A stretch of DNA of 64,000 nt from Collinsella tanakaei. Its GTDB lineage: Bacteria; Actinomycetota; Coriobacteriia; Coriobacteriales; Coriobacteriaceae. Numbering within the stretch: the stretch's first letter is position 1; each line of letters opens with the position of its first letter. The notes below the pieces were generated by a model. It was not told where the DNA came from. It did not search any database and worked only from the letters and a program-made list of their open reading frames with translations. The position numbers and the translations under genes are program-made. Of the stretch, positions 1 through 8,434 are shown piece by piece. The DNA lies in NCBI RefSeq assembly GCF_030373545.1, contig NZ_JAUDCO010000009.1:23818-87817 (forward strand), read 5' to 3'.

Positions 1-1226
<1,226 letters not shown>

Positions 1227-1252
1227 TCAAGTCGGTCGCGTTCAGGCCTCCG

Positions 1253-1879
1253 TCAAAACGACGCCCCATCCCACGCGAACGTAACGACGAACAGCGCGCA
1301 GACGATGACCAAAAACGCCGCCCACCAAAACGAGAAGTACGGAAGAATCCAACGATACAAAACGGTGTCGGGCAGCGGGGTGCCGGGGCGCCTGCCCTCG
1401 ATGAACGCGACGATCTCCAGAGCCGTCGCAAGGTCGCGGTCGCGCCGAACCTTCTGCGCGCGGAAGGCGCACACGCAAAACCATGTCAGCAGGATCAGGC
1501 GAAGGATGCCCGTCACGAACTCTATGCCCCGAAGGTCCACCGTCGAAAGCACCCGCTGTGCCGACGCCCCCACCGCGGCCTCGACGACGAGCGCCAGGAA
1601 GTAGATGGCGCTCGAGACGATCCACACGATGAGCGTATGGCGCGCGTCGGCCGTCTCGTCGATCATCCGCTGCACGTCCGCATCGAGCAGCTCGTCGACC
1701 GTGATGCCGAAAAAACCCGCGATGAGCTTCAGGCTCTCAACGTCGGGCAGCGTCCTGCCGCGCTCCCAGTTGCTCACCGTCTGCCGGGCGACGAAGACGC
1801 CGTGGGCGAAATCCTCCTGTGTGATGCCGCGCTCCTCGCGCAGGGCGCGAATCCGCATCCCGAGTTCCCGACCGACCAT
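1253..1879 (-). CDS. XRE-family HTH regulator with C-terminal membrane segments
   Basis: A 208-residue protein. An N-terminal Cro/CI-type helix-turn-helix occupies about residues 5-60 (MRIRALREERGITQEDFA, RQTVSNWERGRTLPD, ITVDELLDAD). A linker follows, then three hydrophobic helices at about 80-105, 125-150 and 180-205. It should bind DNA at the membrane, as in the widespread XRE regulators fused to small membrane domains; the sensed signal is unknown. The ATG at 1879 was chosen because AAGGAGGG lies 8 nt upstream; an open frame extends further upstream but lacks a ribosome site and has no family similarity. It lies alone between ligA and htrA. The regulator call is firm, the target is not known. 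Confidence 0.85.
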   Translation of the reverse strand: MVGRELGMRIRALREERGITQEDFAHGVFVARQTVSNWERGRTLPDVESLKLIAGFFGITVDELLDADVQRMIDETADARHTLIVWIVSSAIYFLALVVEAAVGASAQRVLSTVDLRGIEFVTGILRLILLTWFCVCAFRAQKVRRDRDLATALEIVAFIEGRRPGTPLPDTVLYRWILPYFSFWWAAFLVIVCALFVVTFAWDGASF

Positions 1880-2204
1880 GGCGCGCCCTCCTTCACGCCC
1901 GCATCCATCCGTCGCACGACCGCACGGCGGCAATCTGCCTATACTATCCCCTCCTTGCCACCCGGACATGCGCCGCAGCGCCGCCAGCGGCATGTCCAAC
2001 GTCTTTGACGGCCCCCGACCTGCGACGTTGACGGCGCCTTTACCCAAACCCGCGAAACGCCGACGTTCGATGGCGCCAATGGGCGGCTTTCGATGTCGGT
2101 CGGGGCGGCCGCATCCGACGCGCTCGCGCGGACCGGCGTCTTGACGCGCCCGCGACCGGGGATGCGCCGCATGCTCCGCGGCGGCGCCCATGCCGTCGCG
2201 CCTC
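1880..2204. other. intergenic region without a gene
   Basis: About 325 bases between the HTH gene start and the htrA terminator. I see no credible coding region. It holds an imperfect direct repeat (CGACGTTGACGGCGCC near 2029 and CGACGTTCGATGGCGCC near 2062) and should contain the leftward promoter of the HTH gene. Confidence 0.5.
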
Positions 2205-2240
2205 ACAAAAAACGGGGCGGCCTGTCGACCGCCCCGCCCC
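2205..2240 (-). terminator. intrinsic terminator of htrA
   Basis: On the minus strand the 7-bp stem GGGGCGG/CCGCCCC with an 8-nt loop is followed by GTTTTTTG. It lies about 50 nt after the htrA stop codon. Confidence 0.88.
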
Positions 2241-2292
2241 TCATGCGGATTCGCTCATGGTGGTCGCCGGCCGCACGCCGGCAGCACGGCCC

Positions 2293-3732
2293 TTACCAGC
2301 CGCCGTTACCGCCAGCGCCGCCCCGGCCGAGCAGCTCCTCGAGCAGCTCGCGCAGCTGCTCGTCGGACAGCTCGTTGCCGGGCTGGTCGGTCGAGCTGTC
2401 CTGGGACTCCTGCAGGGCCTCGTCGGATCCGAGCGTGACCTTCACGTCGAGCCGCTCGTCGCCGCGCACGACCGTGAGCGTCACGTCGTCGCCGACCTCG
2501 TGCTCGCGCAGCGCGATGATCAGGCCGTCGGCGGAGGTGACCTCCTCGCCGTCGAGCGCGGCGATGATGTCGCCCGCTTGGATGCCTGCCTCGGCAGCCG
2601 GGCCGCCCTCGGTGACCTCGTTGACGTAGGCGCCGTACTCGACCGGAAGCCCGTTCTGGCGTGCGTTCAGGGCGTTGACCGTGGTCAGGGTGATGCCCAG
2701 ATATGGATGGACGGGAGTCTTCCCATCGATGATCTGATTGGCGATATCGATGGCGTAGTTGACGGGAATGGCGAAGCCCACGCCCGAGCTCGAGCCCGAG
2801 TAGCTCTCGATGATGGAGTTGATGCCCACGAGCTCGCCGTTGTCGTTGACGAGCGCGCCGCCGGAGTTACCCGGGTTGATGGCGGCGTCGGTCTGAATCA
2901 TGTTGGCGTAGATGGTCGTGCCGTTGGTCGAGGCCATGGCCGTCGAGCGGTACAGGGCGCTCACGATGCCGGTTGAGACGGACTGCTCGTTGCCAAACGG
3001 GCTGCCGATCGCCATAACCCACTCGCCGACCGCCAGCTCGTCGGAGTCGCCGATCTCGATGGGCGTCAGCACGGCAGGGTCGACGTCCTTCAGGCGAATG
3101 ACCGCAAGGTCGCTCGACTCGTCGGAGCCGACGAGCTCGGCCTCGTAGCTCGAGCCGTCGTCAAGCGTGACGACGATGCCCGTCGCGCCCTTGACCACGT
3201 GGTAATTGGTGAGGATGTTGCCGTCCTTGTCCAAGATCACGCCCGAGCCGATGTTGCCGGAGCTCTCCTGCGAGGCGCCCATCATGCCGGAGGAGTTCTG
3301 AATCTCGGTGGTGATGGAGACGACCGAGGGCAACGCCTTGGCCGAAACCGCTTCGGCGAGCGTGGTGTCCTCGGCATCAATCTCGATGGTCTGCGTGCCC
3401 GAAGACGGGGTGACGGCGGTCACGCTGCCGCCGCGGTCGATATCGAGCGCACCGGTCATCACCAGCGCGATCACCAGCACCGCACCCACGGCGAGGCCGC
3501 CCAGCGCGCTCAGGAAGACGGGAAGCTTCTTGGTCTTGGTTTTGACCACCGTGCGGCTCATGGTCTCCACGGCGGGAGCGGCATGGGCGCCGAAGGCGGT
3601 GTACGGGGAGCCCGTCGCGGCGGCGCCGGACGCCTGCTCGGGCGTCGTCGGCGTCGGTTCAACCTGAACGCGCGGCTGCGCGGCCGCCGCATCGTATTGG
3701 CCCTCAGGGCGCTGAGGCGTGTTATCGCTCAT
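2293..3732 (-). CDS. htrA: HtrA/DegP-type membrane-anchored serine protease with PDZ domain
   Basis: A 479-residue envelope protease for damaged or misfolded exported proteins. In order it has a Pro/Ala/Gln-rich cytoplasmic tail (1-80), one membrane helix (KLPVFLSALGGLAVGAVLV, about 85-115), a trypsin-like domain with triad His178 (TNYHVV), Asp208 (SSDLAVI) and Ser290 (NPGNSGGAL), and one PDZ domain (about 360-450). The tail is acidic and Gly-rich, ending GGAGGNGGW. The length and the single PDZ fit actinobacterial and Gram-positive HtrA/PepD. The ATG at 3732 has AAAGGACG upstream; the frame extends upstream but without a signal. An orphan response regulator follows upstream on the same strand, but a terminator separates them, so htrA is probably its own transcript. 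Confidence 0.95.
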   Translation of the reverse strand: MSDNTPQRPEGQYDAAAAQPRVQVEPTPTTPEQASGAAATGSPYTAFGAHAAPAVETMSRTVVKTKTKKLPVFLSALGGLAVGAVLVIALVMTGALDIDRGGSVTAVTPSSGTQTIEIDAEDTTLAEAVSAKALPSVVSITTEIQNSSGMMGASQESSGNIGSGVILDKDGNILTNYHVVKGATGIVVTLDDGSSYEAELVGSDESSDLAVIRLKDVDPAVLTPIEIGDSDELAVGEWVMAIGSPFGNEQSVSTGIVSALYRSTAMASTNGTTIYANMIQTDAAINPGNSGGALVNDNGELVGINSIIESYSGSSSGVGFAIPVNYAIDIANQIIDGKTPVHPYLGITLTTVNALNARQNGLPVEYGAYVNEVTEGGPAAEAGIQAGDIIAALDGEEVTSADGLIIALREHEVGDDVTLTVVRGDERLDVKVTLGSDEALQESQDSSTDQPGNELSDEQLRELLEELLGRGGAGGNGGW

Positions 3733-3869
3733 ATCGGCACGTCCTTTCCAGAACAGCTCGTTGGCTACAGAAAACCAGAAACGGTTGTACCCCAACAGGG
3801 GACGCACGGCGCGTCCACAGGTTCATGTTAAGTGAAAAGCAAGATTCGGCACAGCGGATCGCTCAGCTC

Positions 3870-3910
3870 AAAATGCAACTGAGGCCGGACGCGCCTGCGA
3901 TCCGACCTCA
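3870..3910 (-). terminator. probable terminator of the orphan response regulator
   Basis: A 10-bp hairpin (arms 3880-3889 and 3901-3910, one G-U pair) is followed on the minus strand by GTTGCATTTTG. The U tract is weak. Confidence 0.6.
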
Positions 3911-3929
3911 GCATGGATAGCGTCTCGAA

Positions 3930-3960
3930 CGGGAAATGCATGCCTGTCCCCATGTTCCCG
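3930..3960. repeat. REP-like short inverted repeat (TGCCTGTCCC family)
   Basis: GGGAA...TTCCC ends enclose TGCCTGTCCC, the same core found at 12700-12726. It abuts the stop codon of the response regulator. Confidence 0.5.
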
Positions 3961-4623
3961 CTAACCCTTGAACAGGTAGCCCACGCCGCGCACGGTGGTG
4001 ATGTGGGCGGCGATCTGCGGGCCCACCTTGGAACGGATGCGACGAATGTGCACGTCGACGGTGCGGGTGCCGCCGCAATACTCGAATCCCCAGACGCGGT
4101 GCAGCAGCACCTCGCGGCTGTACGCCCGGTTGGGATGCATGGCCAAAAACGAGAGCAGCGAGTATTCCATGAGGGTGAGGTCCACCGGCTGATCATCCAG
4201 ATACACCTGGTAGGTGGCCAGATTGATCGTCATGTTGTCCACGCGCAGCACGTCATCGACAGACAGCGCGTCCTCCTCGCCCATCAGGCGCCGCGCGCGC
4301 ACCTCGAGCTCGGCCTCGCTTGCCCCGGAGCAGATGAAGTCGCAGCGCGAGCGGGCGGGCAGGTGCAGACCGGACAAGCCGTCATCGTCCACCATGACGA
4401 GCATGGGGATGTTGCCGCGCTCGTCGAGCCATTTGGCGATCTGCTCGATGCGATCGTTGCGGATGCCGTCCGCATCGAGGATCAGCAGGTCAAAGTCGCG
4501 CGAGGCGGTCGGCGAGTCAGGGGTGGCGGCGTTGACCTCGACGCCCATGGTCGAGGAGAGCGTGTTCGCGAAATCGTAGTAGCGCGTCGTCCGCGCCATG
4601 TACAATACGTTCTTTTCGGACAT
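3961..4623 (-). CDS. orphan OmpR/PhoB-family response regulator, GlnR-like
   Basis: A 220-residue transcription regulator. The N-terminal half looks like a degenerate receiver: an aspartate is kept at the usual strand (LLILDADG), but the acidic pair normally near the start is missing (VLYMARTTRYYD). The C-terminal half (about 125-220) is a clear OmpR winged helix (LTLMEYSLLSFLAMHPNRAY, RTVDVHIRRIRSKVG, TTVRGVGYLF). No histidine kinase is nearby. It sits 119 nt downstream of glnA on the same strand, and amtB-glnK lies 13 kb away. Actinobacterial GlnR, the nitrogen regulator, is likewise an orphan OmpR-type protein with an atypical receiver. I infer a GlnR-like role; the DNA-binding family is certain, the function is not. 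Confidence 0.8.
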   Translation of the reverse strand: MSEKNVLYMARTTRYYDFANTLSSTMGVEVNAATPDSPTASRDFDLLILDADGIRNDRIEQIAKWLDERGNIPMLVMVDDDGLSGLHLPARSRCDFICSGASEAELEVRARRLMGEEDALSVDDVLRVDNMTINLATYQVYLDDQPVDLTLMEYSLLSFLAMHPNRAYSREVLLHRVWGFEYCGGTRTVDVHIRRIRSKVGPQIAAHITTVRGVGYLFKG

Positions 4624-4742
4624 ATCACCACCCTCTCAGGTGACATCATAGCAGGTCGAAGAGGTCATAGGGCCTGGCAGGATCAACTCGGGCCGCAGTG
4701 GCGCCGCGCGCCGGCCTCACGCGGCGGCGACGCGCAGGGCCC

Positions 4743-6089
4743 TTACGAGCTTGCCAGATACTGGTTGAGCTCCCACTCGGTGATGTTGGAGGTGTACTTC
4801 TCCCACTCCTTGCGCTTCTTCTTGAGGAAGAAGCTGTGGATGTGCTCGCCCAGCGCATCCTTCATGAGCAGGGAGTTCTCGAAGATATCGAGGGCCTCCT
4901 CGAGGTTGCGCGGCAGCGGGGCGCATCCGAGCTCGCGCAGCTCGACGTCGGACAAGCCGGCGTCGGTGAGCTCGGTCTCGGCCGGCAGGCGCAGCCCGCG
5001 CTTGATGCCATCGAGGCCAGCGGCGAGCGTCACCGCGCAGGCCAGATAAGGGTTGGCCATCGGATCGGGGCTGCGCAGCTCGATGCGGGTCGAGAGCTGC
5101 TTGCCCGGCTTGTAGATGGGGATACGGATCATCGCGGCGCGGTTGCGCAGGCCCCATGTGGCGTGCGTGGGCGTCGGCGAGCTGTTCTTGCCCGTGGCAA
5201 GGCGCTTATACGAGTTCACCGTAGGATTGGTGATGGCCGAGATCTCGCCGGCGTGCATGAGGATGCCCGCCATGTAGCTCTTGGCGATCGGCGACAGGTG
5301 ATACACCGGGTCGTCTTCGCCGTAGAACACGTTGTTGCCGTCGTAGTCGAACAGCGACTGGTGCAAAAACATCGCCGAGGACGCCTCACCCGCGATGGGC
5401 TTGGGCATGAACGACGCGTGGACGCCGGCCTCGAAGGCCTCGAGGCGGATGATGTGCTTGGCCGTCATGATGGCGTCGGACATCGTGAGCGCCTCGGCGT
5501 GGCGCAGCGAGATGCCGTGCTGCGAGGGGCCGGACGAATGGAACGTGTACTCCACCGGCACGCTCATCTTCTCGAGCGTGAGCACGGTGTTGCGGCGCAC
5601 GTCGCGCGCCGAATCGGCGGGAAGCAGATCGAAGTAGCCCACGCGGTCGAGCGGCTCGGGCGTGTGCTCGTCGGGGAAATAGTAGAACTCGAGCTCCGTG
5701 CCGACGTTCATGAGGAAGCCGGCCTCTTCAGCCTTGTGGAACATGCGGCGCAGGCAGTAGCGCGGATCGCCGTCAAACGGCTTGCGGTCGGGCGTGCACA
5801 CGTCGCAGAAGATGCGCGCCACGCCGTCGCTCGACGGACGCCACGGCAGAACCTGGAACGTGGAGGGATCGGGGAAGGCGAGCATGTCGGCCTCCTCCGG
5901 CGCTGTGAAGCCCTCGATGGCCGAGCCGTCGAAGCCGATGCCCTCCTCGAAAGCGACCTCGAGGTCCTCGGGGCTGATGGCGAAGCTCTTCAGGCGACCG
6001 AGCACATCGACGAACCACAGGCGGACGAAGCGGATGTCGCGCTCCTCGACGGTACGGAGAACGAAATCGATGTTCTGGCTCTTATCCAT
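4743..6089 (-). CDS. glnA: glutamine synthetase type I
   Basis: Makes glutamine from glutamate, ammonia and ATP in the cytoplasm, the main ammonium assimilation step. 448 residues. The N-terminal beta-grasp domain ends in FDGSAIEGF, and the catalytic domain follows with TELEFYYF, FHSSGPSQHGIS, AGEASSAMFLHQSL, NPTVNSYKRL, RNRAAMIRIP and RSPDPMANPYLA. Length and the C-terminus (KKKRKEWEKYTSNITEWEL) match the GSI-alpha group, which is feedback-regulated rather than adenylylated, and I see no canonical adenylylation-tyrosine segment. The ATG at 6089 has GGAAGGGT 6 nt upstream. The orphan regulator follows on the same strand. Motifs shared with the amtB upstream region lie just above the start. 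Confidence 0.97.
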   Translation of the reverse strand: MDKSQNIDFVLRTVEERDIRFVRLWFVDVLGRLKSFAISPEDLEVAFEEGIGFDGSAIEGFTAPEEADMLAFPDPSTFQVLPWRPSSDGVARIFCDVCTPDRKPFDGDPRYCLRRMFHKAEEAGFLMNVGTELEFYYFPDEHTPEPLDRVGYFDLLPADSARDVRRNTVLTLEKMSVPVEYTFHSSGPSQHGISLRHAEALTMSDAIMTAKHIIRLEAFEAGVHASFMPKPIAGEASSAMFLHQSLFDYDGNNVFYGEDDPVYHLSPIAKSYMAGILMHAGEISAITNPTVNSYKRLATGKNSSPTPTHATWGLRNRAAMIRIPIYKPGKQLSTRIELRSPDPMANPYLACAVTLAAGLDGIKRGLRLPAETELTDAGLSDVELRELGCAPLPRNLEEALDIFENSLLMKDALGEHIHSFFLKKKRKEWEKYTSNITEWELNQYLASS

Positions 6090-6106
6090 GGGACACCCTT
6101 CCGAAT

Positions 6107-6128
6107 CGCGTAAAACCGATCGAAACGA
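6107..6128. promoter_or_regulatory. candidate nitrogen-regulator site upstream of glnA
   Basis: Contains CGCGTAAAAC (6107-6116) and ATCGAAACGA (6119-6128). Both 10-mers also occur upstream of amtB (19188-19197, inverted, and 19217-19226, same orientation). GAAAC is followed six bases later by CAAAC, an 11-bp spacing like that of GlnR boxes. The site lies 18-39 nt before the glnA start, where bound protein or a nearby promoter could act. Role is inferred. Confidence 0.4.
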
Positions 6129-6447
6129 ATTTCAAACGCCCATTGTCACATATCTATGTTTCGGCAGGGTTTCGTAGCAAAACAGGGATGCGCACGAAGT
6201 TGGTCCGAGCGTCTTTTCGCTCGGATGGCGCGACTGCGCTCCCGCGATACCGTGCGGGTTTGGGGCAGAGGCTCTTCACATGGATGGTGCAATCCGAGAC
6301 GTGGCTGCGCCACCGCAATGCCGTGCGCATTGGGGCAAGAGTCTCGCGCGGACGGCGCGCTTCTGCCGCTCACGTGAAGGGTCTCGGCACCCATTTCCCG
6401 CGAGCTCCAGCTTCCATTTCGCGCGAGCCCTAGCCCCGTTTCACTCG
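6129..6447. other. gene-free region with imperfect direct repeats
   Basis: About 320 bases with no credible gene. It holds a perfect small hairpin (CCGAGCG, loop TCTTTT, CGCTCGG near 6205) and two imperfect copies about 70 bp apart of a unit beginning CGCGATACCGTGCG (near 6243) and CGCAATGCCGTGCG (near 6313), each followed by TTGGGGCA-like sequence. The glnA promoter should lie at its left end. Confidence 0.45.
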
Positions 6448-6654
6448 CTACTTGACTCCGCGGCCCAGTTCCTCGGTCACCTTGTCGATGCCTTTACACG
6501 CCGGACAGCTCTTACGCTGTGCGCTCGAGCAGCTCCCCGAGCACGTACCGCCCTGTGCGCAGTCCGCGCAGCTCCCTTTGCGCTTGACGCGCACGCACAC
6601 CGCCACAAACGCCACGGCAATCACGACAAGGATAACGATATCGATAAGGGACAT
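6448..6654 (-). CDS. FeoB-associated Cys-rich membrane protein
   Basis: A 68-residue protein. An N-terminal membrane helix (IDIVILVVIAVAFVAVCV) is followed by a basic RVKRKG and a cysteine-rich cytoplasmic tail (CADCAQGGTCSGSC, then CPACKG), the pattern of the small FeoB-associated family usually encoded directly after feoB. It is thought to assist Fe2+ uptake at the membrane, though its biochemical role is unproven. The ATG at 6654 has GGGAGGAACC upstream. Here it is separated from feoB by 1.8 kb holding a palindrome-bracketed gene in the opposite orientation. A GTTAGC box lies just upstream, as in the rest of the feo region. Confidence 0.8.
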   Translation of the reverse strand: MSLIDIVILVVIAVAFVAVCVRVKRKGSCADCAQGGTCSGSCSSAQRKSCPACKGIDKVTEELGRGVK

Positions 6655-6668
6655 GGTTCCTCCCTAGT

Positions 6669-6678
6669 GTTAGCTTAG
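6669..6678. promoter_or_regulatory. GTTAGCTTAG iron-box-like motif
   Basis: GTTAG/CTAAC elements recur upstream of this gene, of feoB and of the first feoA. They resemble half sites of DtxR/IdeR operators (TTAGGTTAGSCTAACCTAA). The location just upstream of an iron gene supports the reading; the match is partial. Confidence 0.35.
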
Positions 6679-6739
6679 TAGAACTTTACCCTATTTCCAC
6701 ACGTGGTACTGCTGACAGGCTGACGAAACACAATTTGTG

Positions 6740-6789
6740 CCCACGGGTTTGTCTCAGTTATGGCCCTGTAACTGAGACAAACCCGTGGG
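6740..6789. repeat. palindrome copy A, left of the AbiEi/DUF559 gene
   Basis: Perfect 21-bp arms (6740-6760 and 6769-6789) with loop TGGCCCTG, followed by GAAAAATCG. Copy B at 8128-8179 has the same left arm, the same flank and a different loop, and its right arm differs at one base. No U tract follows on either strand, so it is not a standard terminator; a REP-like or mobile-element end is more likely. Confidence 0.85.
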
Positions 6790-7071
6790 GAAAAATCGGG
6801 GAAGCCTACCAGCTCGATGGCGTCCGGGACAAGATGGCAGCAGCGGGCCTGGGAGCGCGAGTTGTGGAACCTGCACGGAACTTTTCCGGATACGCGCGCG
6901 GCGCAACACCGCACGCGTGTCCGTCGCACCATGTTTCAGCAGGTAGATGCACTCATATTGATGCTGGTAAGCATCTGTGCAGCCATCGGAAACCCTTTTG
7001 TAGGCATCAGACGGAATGTTGTCGAAAACCCTGGCATATGGTCTGCCTCCCTAGGCGAAAAGGAGGCAACC

Positions 7072-8046
7072 ATGCGAGCAAACAGAGGCATCGAGGCCAA
7101 GCTCGACCAATCGGAAGACGCGATGCGCTGGCTCGCACCCAGCAACCGGGCCGAATACCAAGTGCTACGTCGCCGAACCGTCGCAGGAGATTTGCGCGAA
7201 CCGTTTCCGGGCCTCTTCGGGCGCGCGGGGACATACGGGTCGCTAGGCCCGCGCGGCTGCGCGTACCGAACCCTCAAAACGCTTGCCCACCTGCATCCGG
7301 ACTGGTGCTTCTGCTCGTTTTCAGCTGCCGTGCTTCATGGCATCCACGTCCCCTTCGCCTACCTTGGCCCCGTTCACCTTGCCGTCTCACCCGGCCGCTA
7401 CAACACCAGCTCGAGGGCGATCACGCGCCATGAGCGCAAGCACGAAGCCGCGCGTGTCGAAGAAGCCCTTGTGACGCCGATCGACGAGACGGTAACGGAC
7501 TGCCTGTGCGCCGCACCGTTTGCCGACGGCCTCGCGATTGCCGACTCGGCGCTTCACTGGCATCTGACCTCACCCAGCCAGCTCAAAAACCATCTTTCCG
7601 ACCACGGCAGATGGCGCAAGGGCATCGTGCAAGCGCGCAGAGTTCTTATGTATGCCGATGGCCGCGCGGAGAGCGGAGGGGAATCCCTTGTGCGGGCCAT
7701 CATCATCGACGCAGGCTTCGTCCTGCCCGAGCTTCAGGTGGAGATGGACGATCCCTTGGGCAGTAGATCCTTCGTTCGCGTCGATTTTTACTGGCTTCTG
7801 GCTGGCGGGCGCGTGATCGTTCTGGAGTTCGACGGGCTGCAAAAATACCTGTCCCACGACCCGGAACAGCCTCATGCAACGAAAAAAGACGTCAGAAACG
7901 CCATCAAGAAGCTTTCAGACGAACGCGCCCGGGAATCTCGCATCAACCTGACGGGAGCTACGGTGATTCGCCTGACATCGCGGGAAGCGCGCGACGCGTC
8001 GTACGTCGTCAAGCTGCTCGAACGCGCCGGGGTACCGCGGAGATGA
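7072..8046 (+). CDS. AbiEi-antitoxin/DUF559 nuclease-fold family protein
   Basis: A 324-residue cytoplasmic protein. The first two thirds resemble the AbiEi-type proteins common in Actinobacteria (LREPFPGLFGRAGTY, LHPDWCFCSFSAAVLHGIHVP, LGPVHLAVSP, ETVTDCL). The C-terminal part (about 215-310) has the DUF559/Vsr-like layout: GGESLVRAIIIDAGF, PELQV, RVDFYW and VIVLEFDGLQKY, with acidic residues placed as in PD-(D/E)XK folds. ATG at 7072 has AAAAGGAGG upstream; the frame is open further upstream without a start signal. No AbiEii toxin is adjacent, so a toxin-antitoxin role cannot be assigned. It lies between two matching palindromes and opposite to the flanking iron genes, which suggests insertion. 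Confidence 0.7.
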   Translation: MRANRGIEAKLDQSEDAMRWLAPSNRAEYQVLRRRTVAGDLREPFPGLFGRAGTYGSLGPRGCAYRTLKTLAHLHPDWCFCSFSAAVLHGIHVPFAYLGPVHLAVSPGRYNTSSRAITRHERKHEAARVEEALVTPIDETVTDCLCAAPFADGLAIADSALHWHLTSPSQLKNHLSDHGRWRKGIVQARRVLMYADGRAESGGESLVRAIIIDAGFVLPELQVEMDDPLGSRSFVRVDFYWLLAGGRVIVLEFDGLQKYLSHDPEQPHATKKDVRNAIKKLSDERARESRINLTGATVIRLTSREARDASYVVKLLERAGVPRR

Positions 8047-8068
8047 GCCGCCGCCGCGTGCGGGTATT

Positions 8069-8119
8069 GGCAGCAAGCGGATGCCGGCAGCAGGCGGGCA
8101 CCGGCAGCAAGCGGGTACC
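8069..8119. repeat. three tandem 17-bp repeats
   Basis: Exact head-to-tail units at 8069-8085, 8086-8102 and 8103-8119, of form GGCAGCARGCGGRYRCC. They begin 22 bases after the stop codon of the DUF559-type gene and end beside palindrome B. Confidence 0.85.
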
Positions 8120-8127
8120 AATTTTAT

Positions 8128-8179
8128 CCCCACGGGTTTGTCTCAGTTACGGACGCATAACTGAGACAAACCCGTAGGG
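8128..8179. repeat. palindrome copy B, right of the AbiEi/DUF559 gene
   Basis: Left arm 8128-8148/9 is identical to copy A; the loop is CGGACGCA; the right arm 8158-8179 carries one change (CCCGTAGGG for CCCGTGGGG). Flanks on both sides also match copy A (CAATTT before, GAAAAATCG after), so the repeat unit is about 60 bp. Confidence 0.85.
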
Positions 8180-8276
8180 AAAAATCGCAGAAGCAGCTTC
8201 CGGGATGCATCCAGGAAGAACGCACCGCCTGCAGCGCGAAAAATGCTGCAAAGATGACCTGCCGATCGAGATGCGC

Positions 8277-8356
8277 GCCGGCACCACCTGCGAAAACGGA
8301 GCGCGCCGGCACCGATTGCGGGCACGAGGCGCCGGCGCCGATTGCGGGCACGGCGC
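8277..8356. repeat. tandem 26-bp repeat beside the feoB terminator
   Basis: Units 8305-8330 and 8331-8356 share GCCGGC-CCGATTGCGGGCAC; a diverged 28-bp copy precedes them at 8277. No coding function is seen. Confidence 0.7.
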
Positions 8357-8358
8357 AC

Positions 8359-8400
8359 CAAAAAACGTGCCGCCTGCGGACACGGGCCCGCAGGCGGCAC
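8359..8400 (-). terminator. intrinsic terminator of the feo operon
   Basis: 13-bp perfect stem (8367-8379 with 8388-8400) followed on the minus strand by GTTTTTTGG. It is 35 nt beyond the feoB stop. Confidence 0.93.
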
Positions 8401-8434
8401 ATCAGAGGGGAGACAACCTGACAGTCAGAAGCGC

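Noticed and set aside
7072..8046. Complete AbiE toxin-antitoxin pair
   Set aside because: Only an AbiEi-like/DUF559-like protein is present; no AbiEii nucleotidyltransferase toxin is adjacent.
8069..8119. Tandem 17-bp repeats as a CRISPR array
   Set aside because: Units are directly contiguous without spacers, and no cas gene is present anywhere in the window.
6740..8179. Palindromes A and B as ordinary terminators
   Set aside because: Neither has a U tract on either strand, and both share long identical flanks, which fits a repeat better.
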